Shown here in pieces: positions 49,601-56,394 of a stretch of 64,000 nt of DNA (within the stretch, counting starts at the first letter, position 1; each line of letters starts with the position of its first letter). The DNA is from Siphonodentalium dalli. Its lineage: Eukaryota; Mollusca; Scaphopoda; Gadilida; Siphonodentaliidae. The translations under genes and the position numbers were made by a program. The notes under the pieces are model-generated. The model had not been told where the DNA came from, did not search any database, and saw only the letters and a program-made list of their open reading frames with translations. The stretch is from the NCBI GenBank assembly GCA_032622095.1, contig CP136069.1:165840394-165904393 (forward strand), given 5' to 3'.

Positions 49601-52600
49601 TTATATATGCGAGGCGACCTATGGTCGACTCGCATATATAAGAGAATGCATTGGCACAGGGCATAACTGTAACAATCACAATGTGGTCAAGGAGCCGGTT
49701 CCAATGATATCCATATTTGTATGGTTCTATTGAGACAGACCGAAGATATTTTAGGCTGTTGAAGCTTTATTTGGCCGGTTTTGGCCGGTTTGTTGGGTAA
49801 AGGGTTAAATATCAAATAATCCAGTAAGATACCAAAGTTTGATCAAAACTTGACCGTAAACATTGGAAAAGGTCAAAGCATTGAACAAAATTCTGGAAGT
49901 CATATTCAGACAAAAATATTACTACATGGTTATCAATGTTGGATAGATCACAGTAATAGTATTGTTTACATAACAATGGTTTCAACACGCAGATTTTTTT
50001 ATTGAAGAACTATCAATAATGAATATAAGAACAAAGTTTATCTATTTCTCCATGTTCTTCTTTAATAGTGGTGATGTTTTGCACACATATATTTTTGCAC
50101 ATTTACCTGCTGCGAGTGCCATGGGTCCCTTTAAAAAGTTAAATCAAGTTATATAACTTACTACTGGCTACTTTTCCAAAACGGTTGAACTCTGACCTTA
50201 TACATCCATGGACATTGAGGATACAAGAAATTCATACGATCCATGGTACATTGCAAGAAATTTCATTTCCATTTGACAAACTTAAAATCATAAACATCAC
50301 AGCCCACTACCTCACAGAAACAGAATGTCAATGGCCGAATGAGTGAACGTTGTCCCCAGCTGCGATCGGCAAAACAAATCCCTATCAGATGACATAAAAG
50401 AAGTGCAAAATGACACACATTGATCAAAACGCGACAGCCACAATCTAACACCGTTATAGCGGAGATCAGTCGACAGTACTATGTACATAAGAGTCATGTT
50501 TAACTAAAGCTCATTGTTCCCGGCAAAATGTCACCTATTGTGACTTGTGTCTGGATAAGTCCGTAATCCGACTCTTGAAACCAGAGAATTTGTACAGCAG
50601 AATACTCGATCCATACAGCACATTGAAGGCTATATGACTCAGAATCATGGAACTAAAACTATGAACTCAATAATTCTATAAAGTCTATAGAAAATTAGTA
50701 TAAATACATATAACCCTTTCATGAATGGAGCTGCGCTGGTGCAGCATCAAAGATCCTGTGCCAGTGCATTATTTTTATATATTGCGAGTCTCTGAGTCTG
50801 ATAGGGACCCTTGCATATATAAGAGAATGCACTGGCTTATAAGGTCAAGATAAATATTGTTAGGCCAATGCATTCCCTATGGGAGACTCGCATATTTAAA
50901 GACATATTATGGACTTGTTTGGGTGCATGAAACGGATAAGGTAGCACTCAGGACTATACCAGATGTGGGAATGTAGCATTTCACTAACATCACAGAAAAT
51001 CTCAAGGAAATCGACCATACCACTCCATAGAAAACGATGTCTAAACTATGCTTAATTGTAAATATTTCCATCTCGATTCGGGACGCGACAATCGTCGATA
51101 AACTAACGCAAATTATTTCGCCATCGAGAGTCATTGCATTTAATTAATATTTGAGACTGGCGGTTTGTGTACTGTAAATTTGGATTAATATTTGTAAACA
51201 TAACTACTTTGAGCAATATTATTCTTCATTTCTATTTGATCACCCAAACGGGAGTATTTCACATCACTTTAAGAGAATGCATTGGCACAGGGTTTTTGCA
51301 AAATTTTAGGAAGCTATAGTCATAGGTGTTAAATGGACATGGAATATTTGAACCTCCAAATCAAGTGTTTTAAATTTGGGAAAAGAAATATCACGATATA
51401 CATGTATGGACGTATTCTGACTGAACTCATCAATGCAGCCCTGCTCAGCAAAACTTTTCATTGCCTAAAATATTGCCTAGGCCAGAAATTGTTCCTCGGC
51501 TAAAAAGCCTAGAATCCACATAGGTGCATGCTCTACACATACATGTACAACCAAGCCTTGAAATAGGGTGTCTGTCATTTGCAGAATGAGGTCCCCAGAG
51601 GGTGAATTTAGTGATGCTACCCCACATTGCGGGCTAGCATCACCAAATTCACCCTCTGGGAACCTCATTCTGCTGCAGTTTAAGCAGAATGAGGTCCCCA
51701 GAGGGTGAATTTGGTGATGCTAGCCCGCTATGCGGGGTAGCATCACTAAATTCACCCTCTGGGGACCTCATTCTGCAAATGACAGACACCCTATTTCAAG
51801 GCTTGTGTACAACTTAAGTTTAGAACATGGCCCATTATCATGGCAGACATTGGTTGAGGATATATCAAGATACATGTGTAGTCATTATTATCTTAGTACT
51901 CCTTGGCATATATCGATCCAACAATGAATTTTTGCTGTCAAAAGATTTTCAAAGTGCGACACTAAGATAATCTCTGCAATATTATATTTCAATTTTGCAA
52001 AAAAGAATTGACAGGTTCTGAAATTTTCCTCACCTAAATAGTTGACAAATTTCTTTAGCCTCTGCATTTGCCTTGGCTCAGACAATAGTAGATGCTAATT
52101 AACCCATAGGGAGCCTTGCATATATATATAAGATAAAGCACTGGCTTACAAGGTCAAGGTATATATTGTTAGGCAATGGATTCTCTTATATATTATGCGA
52201 GGCTCCCTGTGGGAGACTCTCATATATAAGAGAATGCATTGTCACAGGGTTTTCACAAATTTTCAGGAACTGCAGTCAGGGCTGTCAATGTAATGTTGAA
52301 AATCCAGTTTTTCTCATAATTCACAGGTGATCTCAACGCAAAATTTACAGAAGAAAAAAAGTCTTTATTCTAAGGCCCAAGGAAATAACATGTGTGATTG
52401 GGGTTTCCCTACTGACACTAATTTATACCCCTACCCTAAACATTTTTATTATGGTACAAATAAAAATGTCTGGAAAATTTCATTACATTTTATAGGCAAC
52501 AAATAATGAACAACTTTCTCATGTAACACCAACCACACATTTAATTTTATTTGGCCTTATTGAAACTGATTGTTGTTCCATATTTTATTGATCATCCCAT

Positions 52601-55600
52601 ATATACATTTCAAACAAATTTCATATTGGGTCTAATGTAGGATGAACAAATGGGGATTGGAGCACAAGTTATAGCAACTTAGGTGGAGCTCCTTTCCCCA
52701 AAGCTGATTGAAGTGAAGGTCTAGATGCAAGTTTTGTCTGAAATTTCGAAATCGAACTTGATCTAAATTTAGTGTTTCTGACATTTGCAGAATGAGGTTC
52801 CCGTACGACGAATTTAGTGATGCTATTGCGCACAGCAGGCTAGCATCACCAAATTCACCAGCTGAGGACATCATTCTGCTATAGGAGACCCTAAGGAACA
52901 GGTTGAAGTTCGGATCCCCAGTTGAAGTTGTTGATGTTCCACCTCGATTATGCATTTGAACTGTAAAAATTAGGGGATATGGAAGTTACTAAAAGCCATG
53001 ATAAATTCAGACTATAGTATAGATACTTCACAAAAGACAACACCTAAGCAGAATGAGGTCCCCAAAGGGTGAAGTTTGTGATGCTAGCACACTCTGTGTG
53101 ATACCATCTCTAAATTCAACCTCCAGGGACCTCATTCTGCAAATAACAGACAGCCTATCTGCAGGCTTGTTTACTTACAGCTGAGAAACAGAGATACCAA
53201 CTTTGGTTCCAACCAATTAATCCAAACTAGAATTATTGGTCGGTATCCAAAATATTGACGAAGGGAAATTAGTGATAACACAATATAATACGACCGTTTA
53301 TTTTCTTCAAAATGGGCATATAAAGATCTAATATCACAAATAAATGTCAATCTTGCACAGAATGTAAAAATTCAGAGTTTGAATGGTATACAGAAGCAGC
53401 TGACACTAAAATGCTTGTACTGAGGCACAGGGGTTGTCGTTAAGTAAAATAAAAGGTCGGCCAACCACAGTGTCCCCCGACAACGTGGCAAGTTGATGCC
53501 GCTTTATTAAAGAAATTTAAAAAAATGTTGAAATGTTCTAAGTCGAAAGGGTTAATAATTCCGTAAAAAAATAATTTTTCCGTCATCTATATACATGTTG
53601 CACATCTCCAATCTGTGGGTAACAATACTCTGAAGTTTCAAATATCTACAATCAAAACTGTAGGAGGAGTTGATTACACCATGAAGGTACCCTCATACAG
53701 AAAATTATAAAAAAAAAACATTTTCAAAGTCGAAAGGCCCATAACTCTGGGAAAAATCATTGGATCAAACTCAAATTTGAACTTGACCTGTATTTTGATA
53801 TGAACGACCCACAAAAAAAAGAATTTCCAATTAAACAATCCAAACTTGAGTTATCATCCGGAAACCAAGAAAAAACAAGTAAAACTGAATTTTGTAAGTC
53901 GAAAAGCCCATAACTCTGAGAAAAATCATCGGATCAAACTCAAATTCGAACTCAACCTGTATTTTGATATCAATGACTCACAAAAAAAACGGAATTTTCA
54001 ATTGAACATTCCAAACTTGAGTTATCATCCGGAAACCAAAGAAAAAAGAAGAAAATTGAATTTTCTAAGTAGAAAAAAGTCCATAACTCAAGGAAAAATC
54101 ATCGGATCAAACTCAAATTCGAATTCAACCTGTATCTTGATATGACTGATCCACATACAAAATTTGCAATTAAAGGATCCAAACTTGAGATATCATCCGG
54201 AAACCGAAAAAGTGAGAAATTTTCTAAGTAAAAAAAAGGGAAATAACTCCATAAAAGAACATCGGATCAAACCCAGAATTGCAGAGCACATGTGTTCTTG
54301 GTTGAGACACCTACATATAATATATAATACCAAGTTTCAATCAAACAAATCGGATGATCATTACTGGAGTTATAACTCCGGACGGACGGACGCACACATG
54401 GACGCATGGACGGACGGAAGACGGACGGACGGAGCTGATTACAATTTATTTTCGGGGGACAATCAAATATATAGCCCTCACTTATAATGGCCAAAATTCA
54501 CTAGCCTAATTAATCTGACACAAATAATTCCAAAACAATCGCTCCAGTAAAAGCTATATATTATATTACAACTTTGGTACACAAATATATACAGTAATTG
54601 ATTTGGGTCGTTTAACCTTAGATTTGTTAATAGATATAGGTTTTTGACAAAATGTGGGGGTTTTATAGAAAAATACCGTATTTGGAATCGATGGTGTTTC
54701 TTCCAGTAATAAAAGTCTGTCATGGCCACCAGTGCTCCAGAACATTTTGTATATTATTGGTTTTCTGAACAGTTTAACTTAAATTTGTTTACCAGAATTG
54801 TAAATAAATTGTGGAGATAAAATTAATTAATTTTTTGTCTTATTAAGTACATTGTGTAGAATTGTGAGGTCTCTCCTATACCGCTTATAGTTAACTGTAT
54901 TCATCAGGAGCAAAATCCTCTAAATTCATTAACGCAAGATCCTAATATTAACATCCATAAGTAAGGCAGATTAACAACAAGGGTTTCGTATCAAAGATGG
55001 CTCTGGTTGAGTTTTTTTTAACCCATAAGAGTGAATCTGTTCGACCGAGAAACACTAAAAAAAGGATGAACAAAGAAACATAACTCAGAACTAAAAGCCA
55101 TAACTCATGTAAAAATAAAATCAGACAAACCTGATTGTTTAGCACAATCAAGATATTGTTGTGAAAGATCCATATACCCAATATGAATGGAATCGGTTGA
55201 CATTTGTTCATGTTTTCGCATTATCGGTCATAAATTGATAAAAAATAGACAAACTAAGGGCAGTAATTCAGGTAAAATAAATCAGACAAACACATTCGTG
55301 ATATTGTTATGAAAGGTCCACATATCAAGTATGAGTGTATTAATTTGGTTGACATTTGTTCAGGTATTTGCACCAACTGTAATAAAATTGGTAAAAATTA
55401 ATAGACAAACAATATGCAGGCTGTAACTCAGGTAAAAAAGATCTGACAAATCCAGTTCGACATATTGCTGTGAAAGATCCATATAGCAAATATGAATGAA
55501 ATTGGTTGATGTTTGTTCACATTATCATGCTAACAGACCTAAAATTTCCTAAAATAGCTGAAACTAGATGAACTAAGACCATAACTCAGATAAAAATAAT

Positions 55601-56394
55601 CGATCAAATCTGGTTTTCGAACTTGATCGATATATTGTTATTAGAGATCTATTGAAGATTCGTATGAACTTTGGTGACGTATGGATGAGGGATGTAATCT
55701 GTAGGGCATGCCATATGTTTTAGTCGTGCAAAGAGTAAAATCCAAGATGGCTGCCAGCGGCCATATTTTCATGGAAAATCGTTCAAATTTGATAGCTCCA
55801 ATCTAGAGGTCATCCTAAATATGCCTGTAAAGTTTAAAACTATTCTCCAATAAATGTGGGCTGCAGCTGGGTGTGCTGATGAATTGAAATTATGTGAAAT
55901 CCAAGATGGCAACGGTGCAATTTTGGAACAAATCGATGGCTCCCATCTAGAGGTCAACAGTACGAGGCTCCATCTGAAGTTTGGTGATGATCGGACAAGG
56001 GATGTGGGCTGTTGTGTGTGTTGGGTGATGCAAGTATGGATGGATGACAGACATCAACCTATGGCAACAGCTCAAATTAACTTAGACAAGTTGAGTTAAA
56101 AATGACACACACCTATTTCTCAAAGATTTCCAGGAATGAAAAAAATAAAGACAAATTCAAGCACTTTCAAGGTATTCATGCACCTGTACACAATTACGAA
56201 TCATGTTAACTCATATCTATCAATTACCTGGCTTTTGGGACAGTTTCTGTTTGTTTTGTTGTCTTAAGTTGTCTCTGTCTATGTCGAAGATTAGCTAATG
56301 CAAACAATTCATCATCGCTGCGTCGACGGAAATGCTCAGTATACTTGCATGAGATTGTCGATAAAGCATACACAGTCCTTCCTCTTTCCATCAT
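31498..56394 (-). CDS. Five-exon protein-coding gene, 286 aa, function unknown
   Basis: Assembled by reading splice sites on the minus strand: exons 56,394-56,228, 43,889-43,687, 34,800-34,657, 33,232-33,035 and 31,646-31,498 (167+203+144+198+149 = 861 nt). Donors are GTAATT, GTATGG, GTGAGT and GTAGGT, and every acceptor ends in CAG. Phases agree at all four joints, and the ATG has A at -3 and an in-frame TGA two codons upstream. Residues 1-55 are basic and look conserved (TVYALSTISCKYTEHFRRRS, then an SDDE acidic step). Residues ~56-238 are rich in S, N, K, T and Q and probably disordered. The C-terminal 48 residues look alpha-helical (CAFQQRLLELSQLESDTV) and end in a lysine-rich tail. There is no signal peptide or membrane segment. 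I do not recognise the family. Additional exons of symmetric phase inside the long introns cannot be excluded. A possible ATTAAA poly(A) signal lies at 31,173-31,178. Confidence 0.8.
31713..31971. mobile_element. TTAA-flanked hairpin element in intron 4
   Basis: Left end TTAACCCTTCCATGACTG and right end GATCATGAAAGGGTTAA, with TTAA at both edges. Inside are two hairpin modules of the GCATTCTCTTATATATGCGAG type separated by 'aatatttactttg.ccttgtaag'. Length is 259 bp. It is a non-autonomous piggyBac-like element by target site and ends. Confidence 0.75.
32305..32453. mobile_element. TTAA-flanked 149-bp MITE with long perfect-looking ends
   Basis: TTAACCCTTTCAGTGCC at 32,305 and GGCACTGAAAGGGTTAA ending at 32,453 are exact inverses. 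With one mismatch the pairing runs on through TCCGATTTTTGTATCAA / TTGATACAAAAATCGGA, so the terminal repeats are about 37 bases of a 149-bp element. It is a separate family from the hairpin-module elements but has the same TTAA plus CCCTTT ends. It lies in intron 4. Confidence 0.8.
32660..32860. mobile_element. Partial TTAA hairpin element in intron 4
   Basis: TTAACCCTTTC at 32,660 and two diverged hairpin modules from 32,718 to 32,852 (ATATATAAGAGAATGCACTGG and reverse). The right terminus is not recognisable. Confidence 0.55.
33035..33232 (-). CDS. Exon 4 of the minus-strand gene
   Basis: Acceptor TTTCTCTTTCAG borders 33,232 and donor G|GTAGGT borders 33,035. The exon is 198 nt, phase 1 at both ends, and encodes about residues 172-238: serine- and asparagine-rich, containing SLVAMGTIWSPTFQKG and ISQQPVNPRKNSKPILVNN. 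A long open frame continues into the flanking introns by chance, so the splice sites define the limits. Confidence 0.78.
33404..33620. mobile_element. TA-flanked hairpin MITE in intron 4 (mariner-like ends)
   Basis: TACAGTAATGCCATAAATAA at the left, and AGGGCATTACTTTA at the right. The arms are ~100 bases and nearly complementary, including TTAGTCGGAAATATGGCTTG and its mirror. This is the longest of the family here, because it retains the CCATTCGTCGGAAAG-type inner segment lost from 31,319-31,471. Confidence 0.75.
34038..34150. mobile_element. Hairpin-module fragment
   Basis: One GCATTCTCTTATATATGCGAG hairpin with an inverted partner near 34,084-34,112, and a 'ggcttacaagggcaaggtaat' linker. 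No TTAA termini are visible. Confidence 0.5.
34213..34618 (+). mobile_element. GCAGAATGAGGTCCCC fold-back element in intron 3
   Basis: Two hairpins bracket a ~150-base middle (CCCAGTTGAAG... GGGGATATAGAAACTTCC). The second hairpin (34,490-34,582) has AGCAGAATGAGGTCCCCAGA and a mirrored TCTGGGGACCTCATTCTGC around a GATGCAAGCCCGC / GGGCTAGCATC loop. Its right edge lies ~35 bases inside intron 3 from the exon 3 donor. Relatives are at 44.3, 46.4, 46.9, 51.55 and 52.77 kb. Confidence 0.7.
34657..34800 (-). CDS. Exon 3 of the minus-strand gene
   Basis: The acceptor TCTGTCATTACAG ends at 34,801 and the donor GTGAGT starts at 34,656. 144 nt, phase 1 at both ends; it encodes about residues 124-172, including FSEKEKDDLRNTVPILPVKN and NSLKGEAVLSSRGNALP. 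Its acceptor is itself a unit of the large 28-bp satellite that lies further upstream in the same intron. Confidence 0.8.
34801..34829 (-). promoter_or_regulatory. Exon 3 splice acceptor identical in design to the 28-bp satellite unit
   Basis: The 29 bases match satellite sequence such as 36,365-36,393 at all positions except 34,815 (C here, T in the array). In the gene's sense: TTAAT (fits the yTnAy branch-point pattern, A about 24 bases from the AG), then TCCTCATACGTTCTGTC, then ATTACAG and the exon. Confidence 0.75.
34825..34912. mobile_element. Short TTAA-flanked element inserted in a satellite-like unit
   Basis: TTAACCCTTTAGAG at the left and CATGTGGGTTAA at the right, 88 bp. The TTAA at the left is the one inside the satellite-like unit next to exon 3. 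The terminal match beyond TTAACCC is weak (a mirrored GAGGCCC core is visible), so family assignment is tentative. Confidence 0.5.
34957..35551 (+). repeat. GGAC-ended dispersed repeat in intron 2
   Basis: Begins AGAGGTGTGCACTCGAGTG...CATACCCCCAC and ends ACGGACGGACGGATGGACG...CCAGTATACCCCCCATTTTC. The same order (AGAGGTGTG start, GGAC tract, TATACCCCCC end) is seen at 45,029-45,602. The interior has about three ~165-bp units built round 'attgaaatcggttcatatttgtt' and 'ttctaagtcaaaataagtcg'. The transposon class is uncertain. Confidence 0.6.
35555..38290 (-). repeat. 28-bp satellite (~97 units) made of 3' splice-site-like monomers, intron 2
   Basis: Regular period of 28 bases (checked at 36,361/36,389). 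The plus-strand core is TGACAGAATGTATGAGGATT followed by AACTGTAA. On the gene's strand each standard unit reads branch-like TTAAT, a TC-rich run and ATTACAG. Variants: TATAAGG for TATGAGG; 27-base units with AAAAGAATG in place of AACTGTAATG, which lose the AG (near 36,081, 36,635, 37,208, 37,645 and 38,113); and rare units ending in ...GCATTAATTAGG. Both edges merge into TTAA elements. No ORF of note. The unit matches the true exon 3 acceptor. Confidence 0.92.
35641..35880. repeat. Higher-order unit of the satellite, repeated at 36,758-36,997
   Basis: A run of atypical units (AACAGAATGCATTAATTAGG, GATGACACAAACTATTATG, GACTGAAAAGACAG, AGACAGAATTATGAGG) recurs exactly 1,117 bases downstream with no difference that I could find over about 230 bases. 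This marks a recent duplication of a ~1.1 kb block inside the array. Confidence 0.8.
38282..38515. mobile_element. TTAA hairpin element at the far edge of the satellite
   Basis: TTAACCCTTCCATAACTGG starts in the TTAA of the last satellite unit (AGGATTAA). Two hairpin modules follow (38,325-38,385 and 38,425-38,490). The right terminus is decayed after 'gggtctttaatgctg'. Confidence 0.65.
38530..39135. repeat. 43-bp tandem repeat, about six units
   Basis: Units begin CACTCATACTGAGTCCGTGA and end ATATATAT. Starts at 38,922, 38,965, 39,008, 39,051 and 39,094 give an exact 43-base period, with a partial unit before (38,879) and an isolated relative near 38,530-38,575. Confidence 0.85.
39538..39945 (+). 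repeat. CpG-decayed copy of the TTGACGTGAGG repeat
   Basis: Aligns with 47,355-47,835 along its length (ACACCCGTTGACGTGAGGC, 'gaatacaagcc', 'cttaaatcacaataaa', GGACGGCGCA and 'aaatatatccttg'). Where the other copy has CG this one often has TG or CA (TTTCAAGCTTTGCTTTCATG against TTTCGCTCGAGCTACGCTC). Confidence 0.7.
39946..40982. other. Intron 2 sequence without a clear feature
   Basis: Short ORFs only. The minus-strand frame at 40,452-40,652 is open but lacks splice borders with the phase 1 needed to join exons 2 and 3, so I do not call it an exon. Confidence 0.4.
40983..41383. mobile_element. TTAA element with paired 67-bp hairpins, copy 1 (intron 2)
   Basis: Terminal TTAACCCTTTACCCAACA and exact inverse TGTTGGGTAAAGGGTTAA at the right end. 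Inside, the hairpins 41,014-41,080 and 41,154-41,220 are each palindromic (CCAATGCATTCTCTTATATA arms) and are exact reverse complements of each other. The right part has direct GGCCGGTTTT repeats. Near-identical to 49,419-49,808, differing mainly by one extra GGCCGGTTTT unit and a poly-T length change, which suggests recent mobility. No protein is encoded. Confidence 0.85.
41384..42230. other. Intron 2 sequence without a clear feature
   Basis: A small duplicated segment lies at about 41,819-41,905 ('gtgaa.cccaa.agcagtgaa.gcaac...catcaatgc' twice). The minus-strand open frame at 41,390-41,543 has no splice borders that I trust. Nothing else is recognised. Confidence 0.4.
42232..42552 (+). mobile_element. 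tRNA-derived SINE, about 320 bp, (AATC)n tail
   Basis: The head GGGGCCTCGGTGGCTCAATC with TCAGTTAGGGG looks like a tRNA 5' part with an A box, and GAGTTCAAATCC at 42,303-42,314 is the B box, giving an internal RNA polymerase III promoter. A body of about 220 bases follows, ending ACCCCAATCAATCAATC. A short internal duplication (TTGTTATCTGGTGA twice) lies near 42,337-42,372. Mobilised in trans by a LINE according to the general SINE model. It sits antisense to the gene in intron 2. Confidence 0.8.
42735..42890. mobile_element. Fold-back element, ~70-bp arms
   Basis: GATCTACAATGAGTCCCCAG pairs with the mirrored segment ending GAGTTGTAGATTC, and TTTACAAAACGAGTCC with GGACGAGTTTTGTAA. The centre is AATTAGGTCT...AGACCTAATT. 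It lies in intron 2. Confidence 0.65.
43272..43363 (-). mobile_element. One-ended copy of the AAGGTACTCAATCCG TTAA element
   Basis: ATCGGATTGAGTACCTTTAA ends at 43,363, preceded by 'tcaaatattttttaacccc.aaaccaaagaaatagtaat', as in 9,720-9,842. The other half is missing. Confidence 0.65.
43498..43664. mobile_element. TA-flanked hairpin MITE 22 bases from the exon 2 donor
   Basis: TACAGTAATGCCCTAAATAA at the left and TTATTTAGGGCATTACTGTA-like right end (one change), TA at both edges, ~60-base complementary arms. On the transcribed strand it begins 22 bases after the GTATGG donor of exon 2, so the pre-mRNA would carry a strong hairpin right beside the 5' splice site. Confidence 0.8.
43687..43889 (-). 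CDS. Exon 2 of the minus-strand gene
   Basis: Acceptor CTCTCTATTTCAG borders 43,889 and donor G|GTATGG borders 43,687. 203 nt; it takes one base to finish a Ser codon from exon 1 (AG|T) and leaves one base for exon 3. It encodes residues 56-123, with SSSTSSVPISTTDLLYNTEA and FRQNGYIDVDRDNKPR, then a basic RKSHSGEK end. Confidence 0.8.
44345..44735 (-). mobile_element. GCAGAATGAGGTCCCC fold-back element, reverse orientation (intron 1)
   Basis: Starts with the GGGCTAGCATCAC...CTCTGGGGACCTC half hairpin, then the 'ctatatccacaaattggcag' middle, then a second full hairpin at 44,618-44,710. Diverged by perhaps 20% from the copies at 46.4 and 34.2 kb. Confidence 0.65.
45029..45603 (+). repeat. GGAC-ended dispersed repeat with a C/G-tract hairpin terminus
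   Basis: AGAGGTGTGACTGTCCC start, two internal units of 'aataactccac.aa..aaagtc.gacagac.tcataatcg.aggtgcacagg', a GGACGGACGACGAACGGAC tract, and the end TATAC, ~17 C, CACAACTTTGTTGCG, ~18 G, TATA (45,550-45,603). The two homopolymers can pair, or the G run can form a quadruplex. Confidence 0.7.
45606..45700. mobile_element. Half copy of the TA-flanked hairpin MITE
   Basis: AACCAAAGCAGAATTATGGGTCATTTTTCAGGATTTAG-type sequence (given here only as a landmark run, 45,607-45,644), continuing to the CTCATTGAGC inner segment, then breaking off. It directly abuts the GGAC-ended repeat. Confidence 0.6.
46250..46434 (+). repeat. Dispersed repeat with relative at 52,330-52,570
   Basis: Shares 'gtgt(g/t)gg.t..ggtttccctac', 'cccctaccct' and 'aaaaatgt' in order with 52,375-52,520, and a shorter piece near 31,680-31,705. 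No coding content. Confidence 0.5.
46435..46840 (+). mobile_element. GCAGAATGAGGTCCCC fold-back element (intron 1)
   Basis: First hairpin at 46,438-46,532, middle with CCCAGTTGAAGCTGCATGG and GGGAAAAAGTAACTAA, second hairpin at 46,712-46,805, closing with GACAGACACACTATTTGCAG. Same plan and orientation as 34,213-34,618. Confidence 0.7.
46928..47300 (-). mobile_element. GCAGAATGAGGTCCCC fold-back element, reverse orientation (intron 1)
   Basis: Half hairpin at 46,928-46,985, middle with 'ctatatccccaaattggcaga', then a hairpin at 47,204-47,288. It is only ~90 bases from the previous copy in opposite orientation, so the pair could itself fold as a ~0.85 kb inverted repeat. Confidence 0.65.
47355..47835 (+). 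repeat. CpG-rich copy of the TTGACGTGAGG repeat with internal hairpin
   Basis: Aligns with 39,538-39,945. Contains a ~38-base-arm hairpin at 47,688-47,775 (GTTGCGGACGGCGCAAAG against CTTGCGCCATCCGCAAC, loop TCGAGCTACGCTCTC). The many intact CpG sites suggest it is the younger or less methylated copy. Confidence 0.7.
48302..48514. mobile_element. TTAA-flanked hairpin element (intron 1)
   Basis: TTAACCCTTTAATGACTGGA start and TCCGTCATGAAAGGGTTAA end, 213 bp, with one truncated and one diverged GCATTCTCTTATATATGCGAG module. Target site and ends as in 31,713-31,971. Confidence 0.75.
48605..48722. mobile_element. TTAA-type hairpin fragment, reverse orientation
   Basis: GCCAGTGTATTCTATTACATA with inverted partner GAATGCATGGCAC, flanked by 'ctgtg' and 'gggttttcgcaaacttcagg', which is the subterminal sequence of the family. 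Confidence 0.5.
48723..49418. other. Intron 1 sequence with short G-rich repeats
   Basis: Three related phrases (GGGGTCGGCAGAACGGGGCC, 'ggggaaatctgggctgggggaatggga' in lower conservation, and 'ggggaaaacttggctaggggaacgggg') occur between 48,750 and 49,170. No gene is seen. Confidence 0.4.
49419..49808. mobile_element. TTAA element with paired 67-bp hairpins, copy 2 (intron 1)
   Basis: Same 18-base termini as 40,983-41,383 and about 98% identical overall. Hairpins at 49,450-49,516 and 49,588-49,654. The 390-bp length reflects one fewer GGCCGGTTTT unit. Both copies sit in introns of the same gene. Confidence 0.85.
50711..51333. mobile_element. TTAA-type hairpin element split by an insertion
   Basis: Left end AACCCTTTCATGAATGGAGC at 50,712 with two modules to 50,896. 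The matching right end (GAATGCATTGGCACAGGGTTT ... AGTCATAGGTGTTAA as separate landmarks) lies at 51,274-51,333. The ~375 bases between (minus ORF 50,907-51,134) are probably a later insert. Confidence 0.5.
51552..51805. mobile_element. 254-bp near-perfect double palindrome of the GCAGAATGAGG family
   Basis: CAAGCCTTGAAATAGGGTGT at the left edge has its exact inverse at the right edge. Between them are two complete GCAGAATGAGGTCCCCAGAG hairpins head to head across a ~10-base TGCAGTTTAA centre. Only a handful of mismatches are seen, so it is the youngest-looking member. ORFs on each strand here are by-products of the palindrome. Confidence 0.8.
52098..52285. mobile_element. TTAA-type hairpin element, partial (intron 1)
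   Basis: TTAACCCATAGGGAGCC at the left, one half module, the linker 'ggcttacaaggtcaaggtatatattgtt' and a full module at 52,168-52,240, then the 'cacagggttttcacaaatttt' subterminal sequence. The right terminus has decayed. Confidence 0.5.
52770..53170 (+). mobile_element. GCAGAATGAGGTCCCC fold-back element (intron 1)
   Basis: Diverged hairpins at 52,787-52,880 and 53,047-53,140 around a CCCAGTTGAAGTTG middle. The most decayed of the six copies. Confidence 0.6.
53430..54465 (+). repeat. GGAC-ended repeat with ~165-bp internal tandem units
   Basis: Units starting near 53,735, 53,899 and 54,069 share 'cccataactct.ag.aaaaatcatcgg', 'tcaaactcaaatt.gaac', 'acctgtat.ttgatat' and 'acttgagttatcatccgga'. 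The repetition appears in the chance translation as two SYHPETK peptides. Ends ACGGACGGACGCACACATGG... near 54,378-54,435. Located in intron 1. Confidence 0.7.
54466..55000. other. Intron 1 sequence without a clear feature
   Basis: AT-rich, short ORFs only, no hairpin of note. Confidence 0.4.
55040..55640 (+). repeat. Tandem units of ~155 bp related to the GGAC-ended repeats
   Basis: Four imperfect units, each with '.aactca.gtaaaa.aaatc.gacaaa', 'gatattg.tgtgaaagatcca' and 'aatgaa.t.ggttgacatttgttca'. No GGAC terminus is visible at the right end. 55,690-56,060 (CCAAGATGGC motifs twice) is probably the continuation of another copy. Confidence 0.6.
56228..56394 (-). CDS. Exon 1 (first coding exon) of the minus-strand gene
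   Basis: ATGATG at 56,394-56,389 with A at -3 and an in-frame TGA two codons before. 55 full codons and two bases (AG) precede the donor GTAATT. The encoded stretch TVYALSTISCKYTEHFRRRS then DDELFALANLRHRQRQ looks like a constrained protein end, unlike the low-information ORFs elsewhere. RRRS is a basophilic-kinase-like motif. Confidence 0.8.

Noticed and set aside
51477-51927. Two related ORFs in opposite directions
   Set aside because: They are products of the double palindrome at 51,552-51,805.
53846-54487. Lysine-rich repeat protein
   Set aside because: The repeated SYHPETK peptides come from ~165-bp non-coding tandem units of a GGAC-ended repeat.
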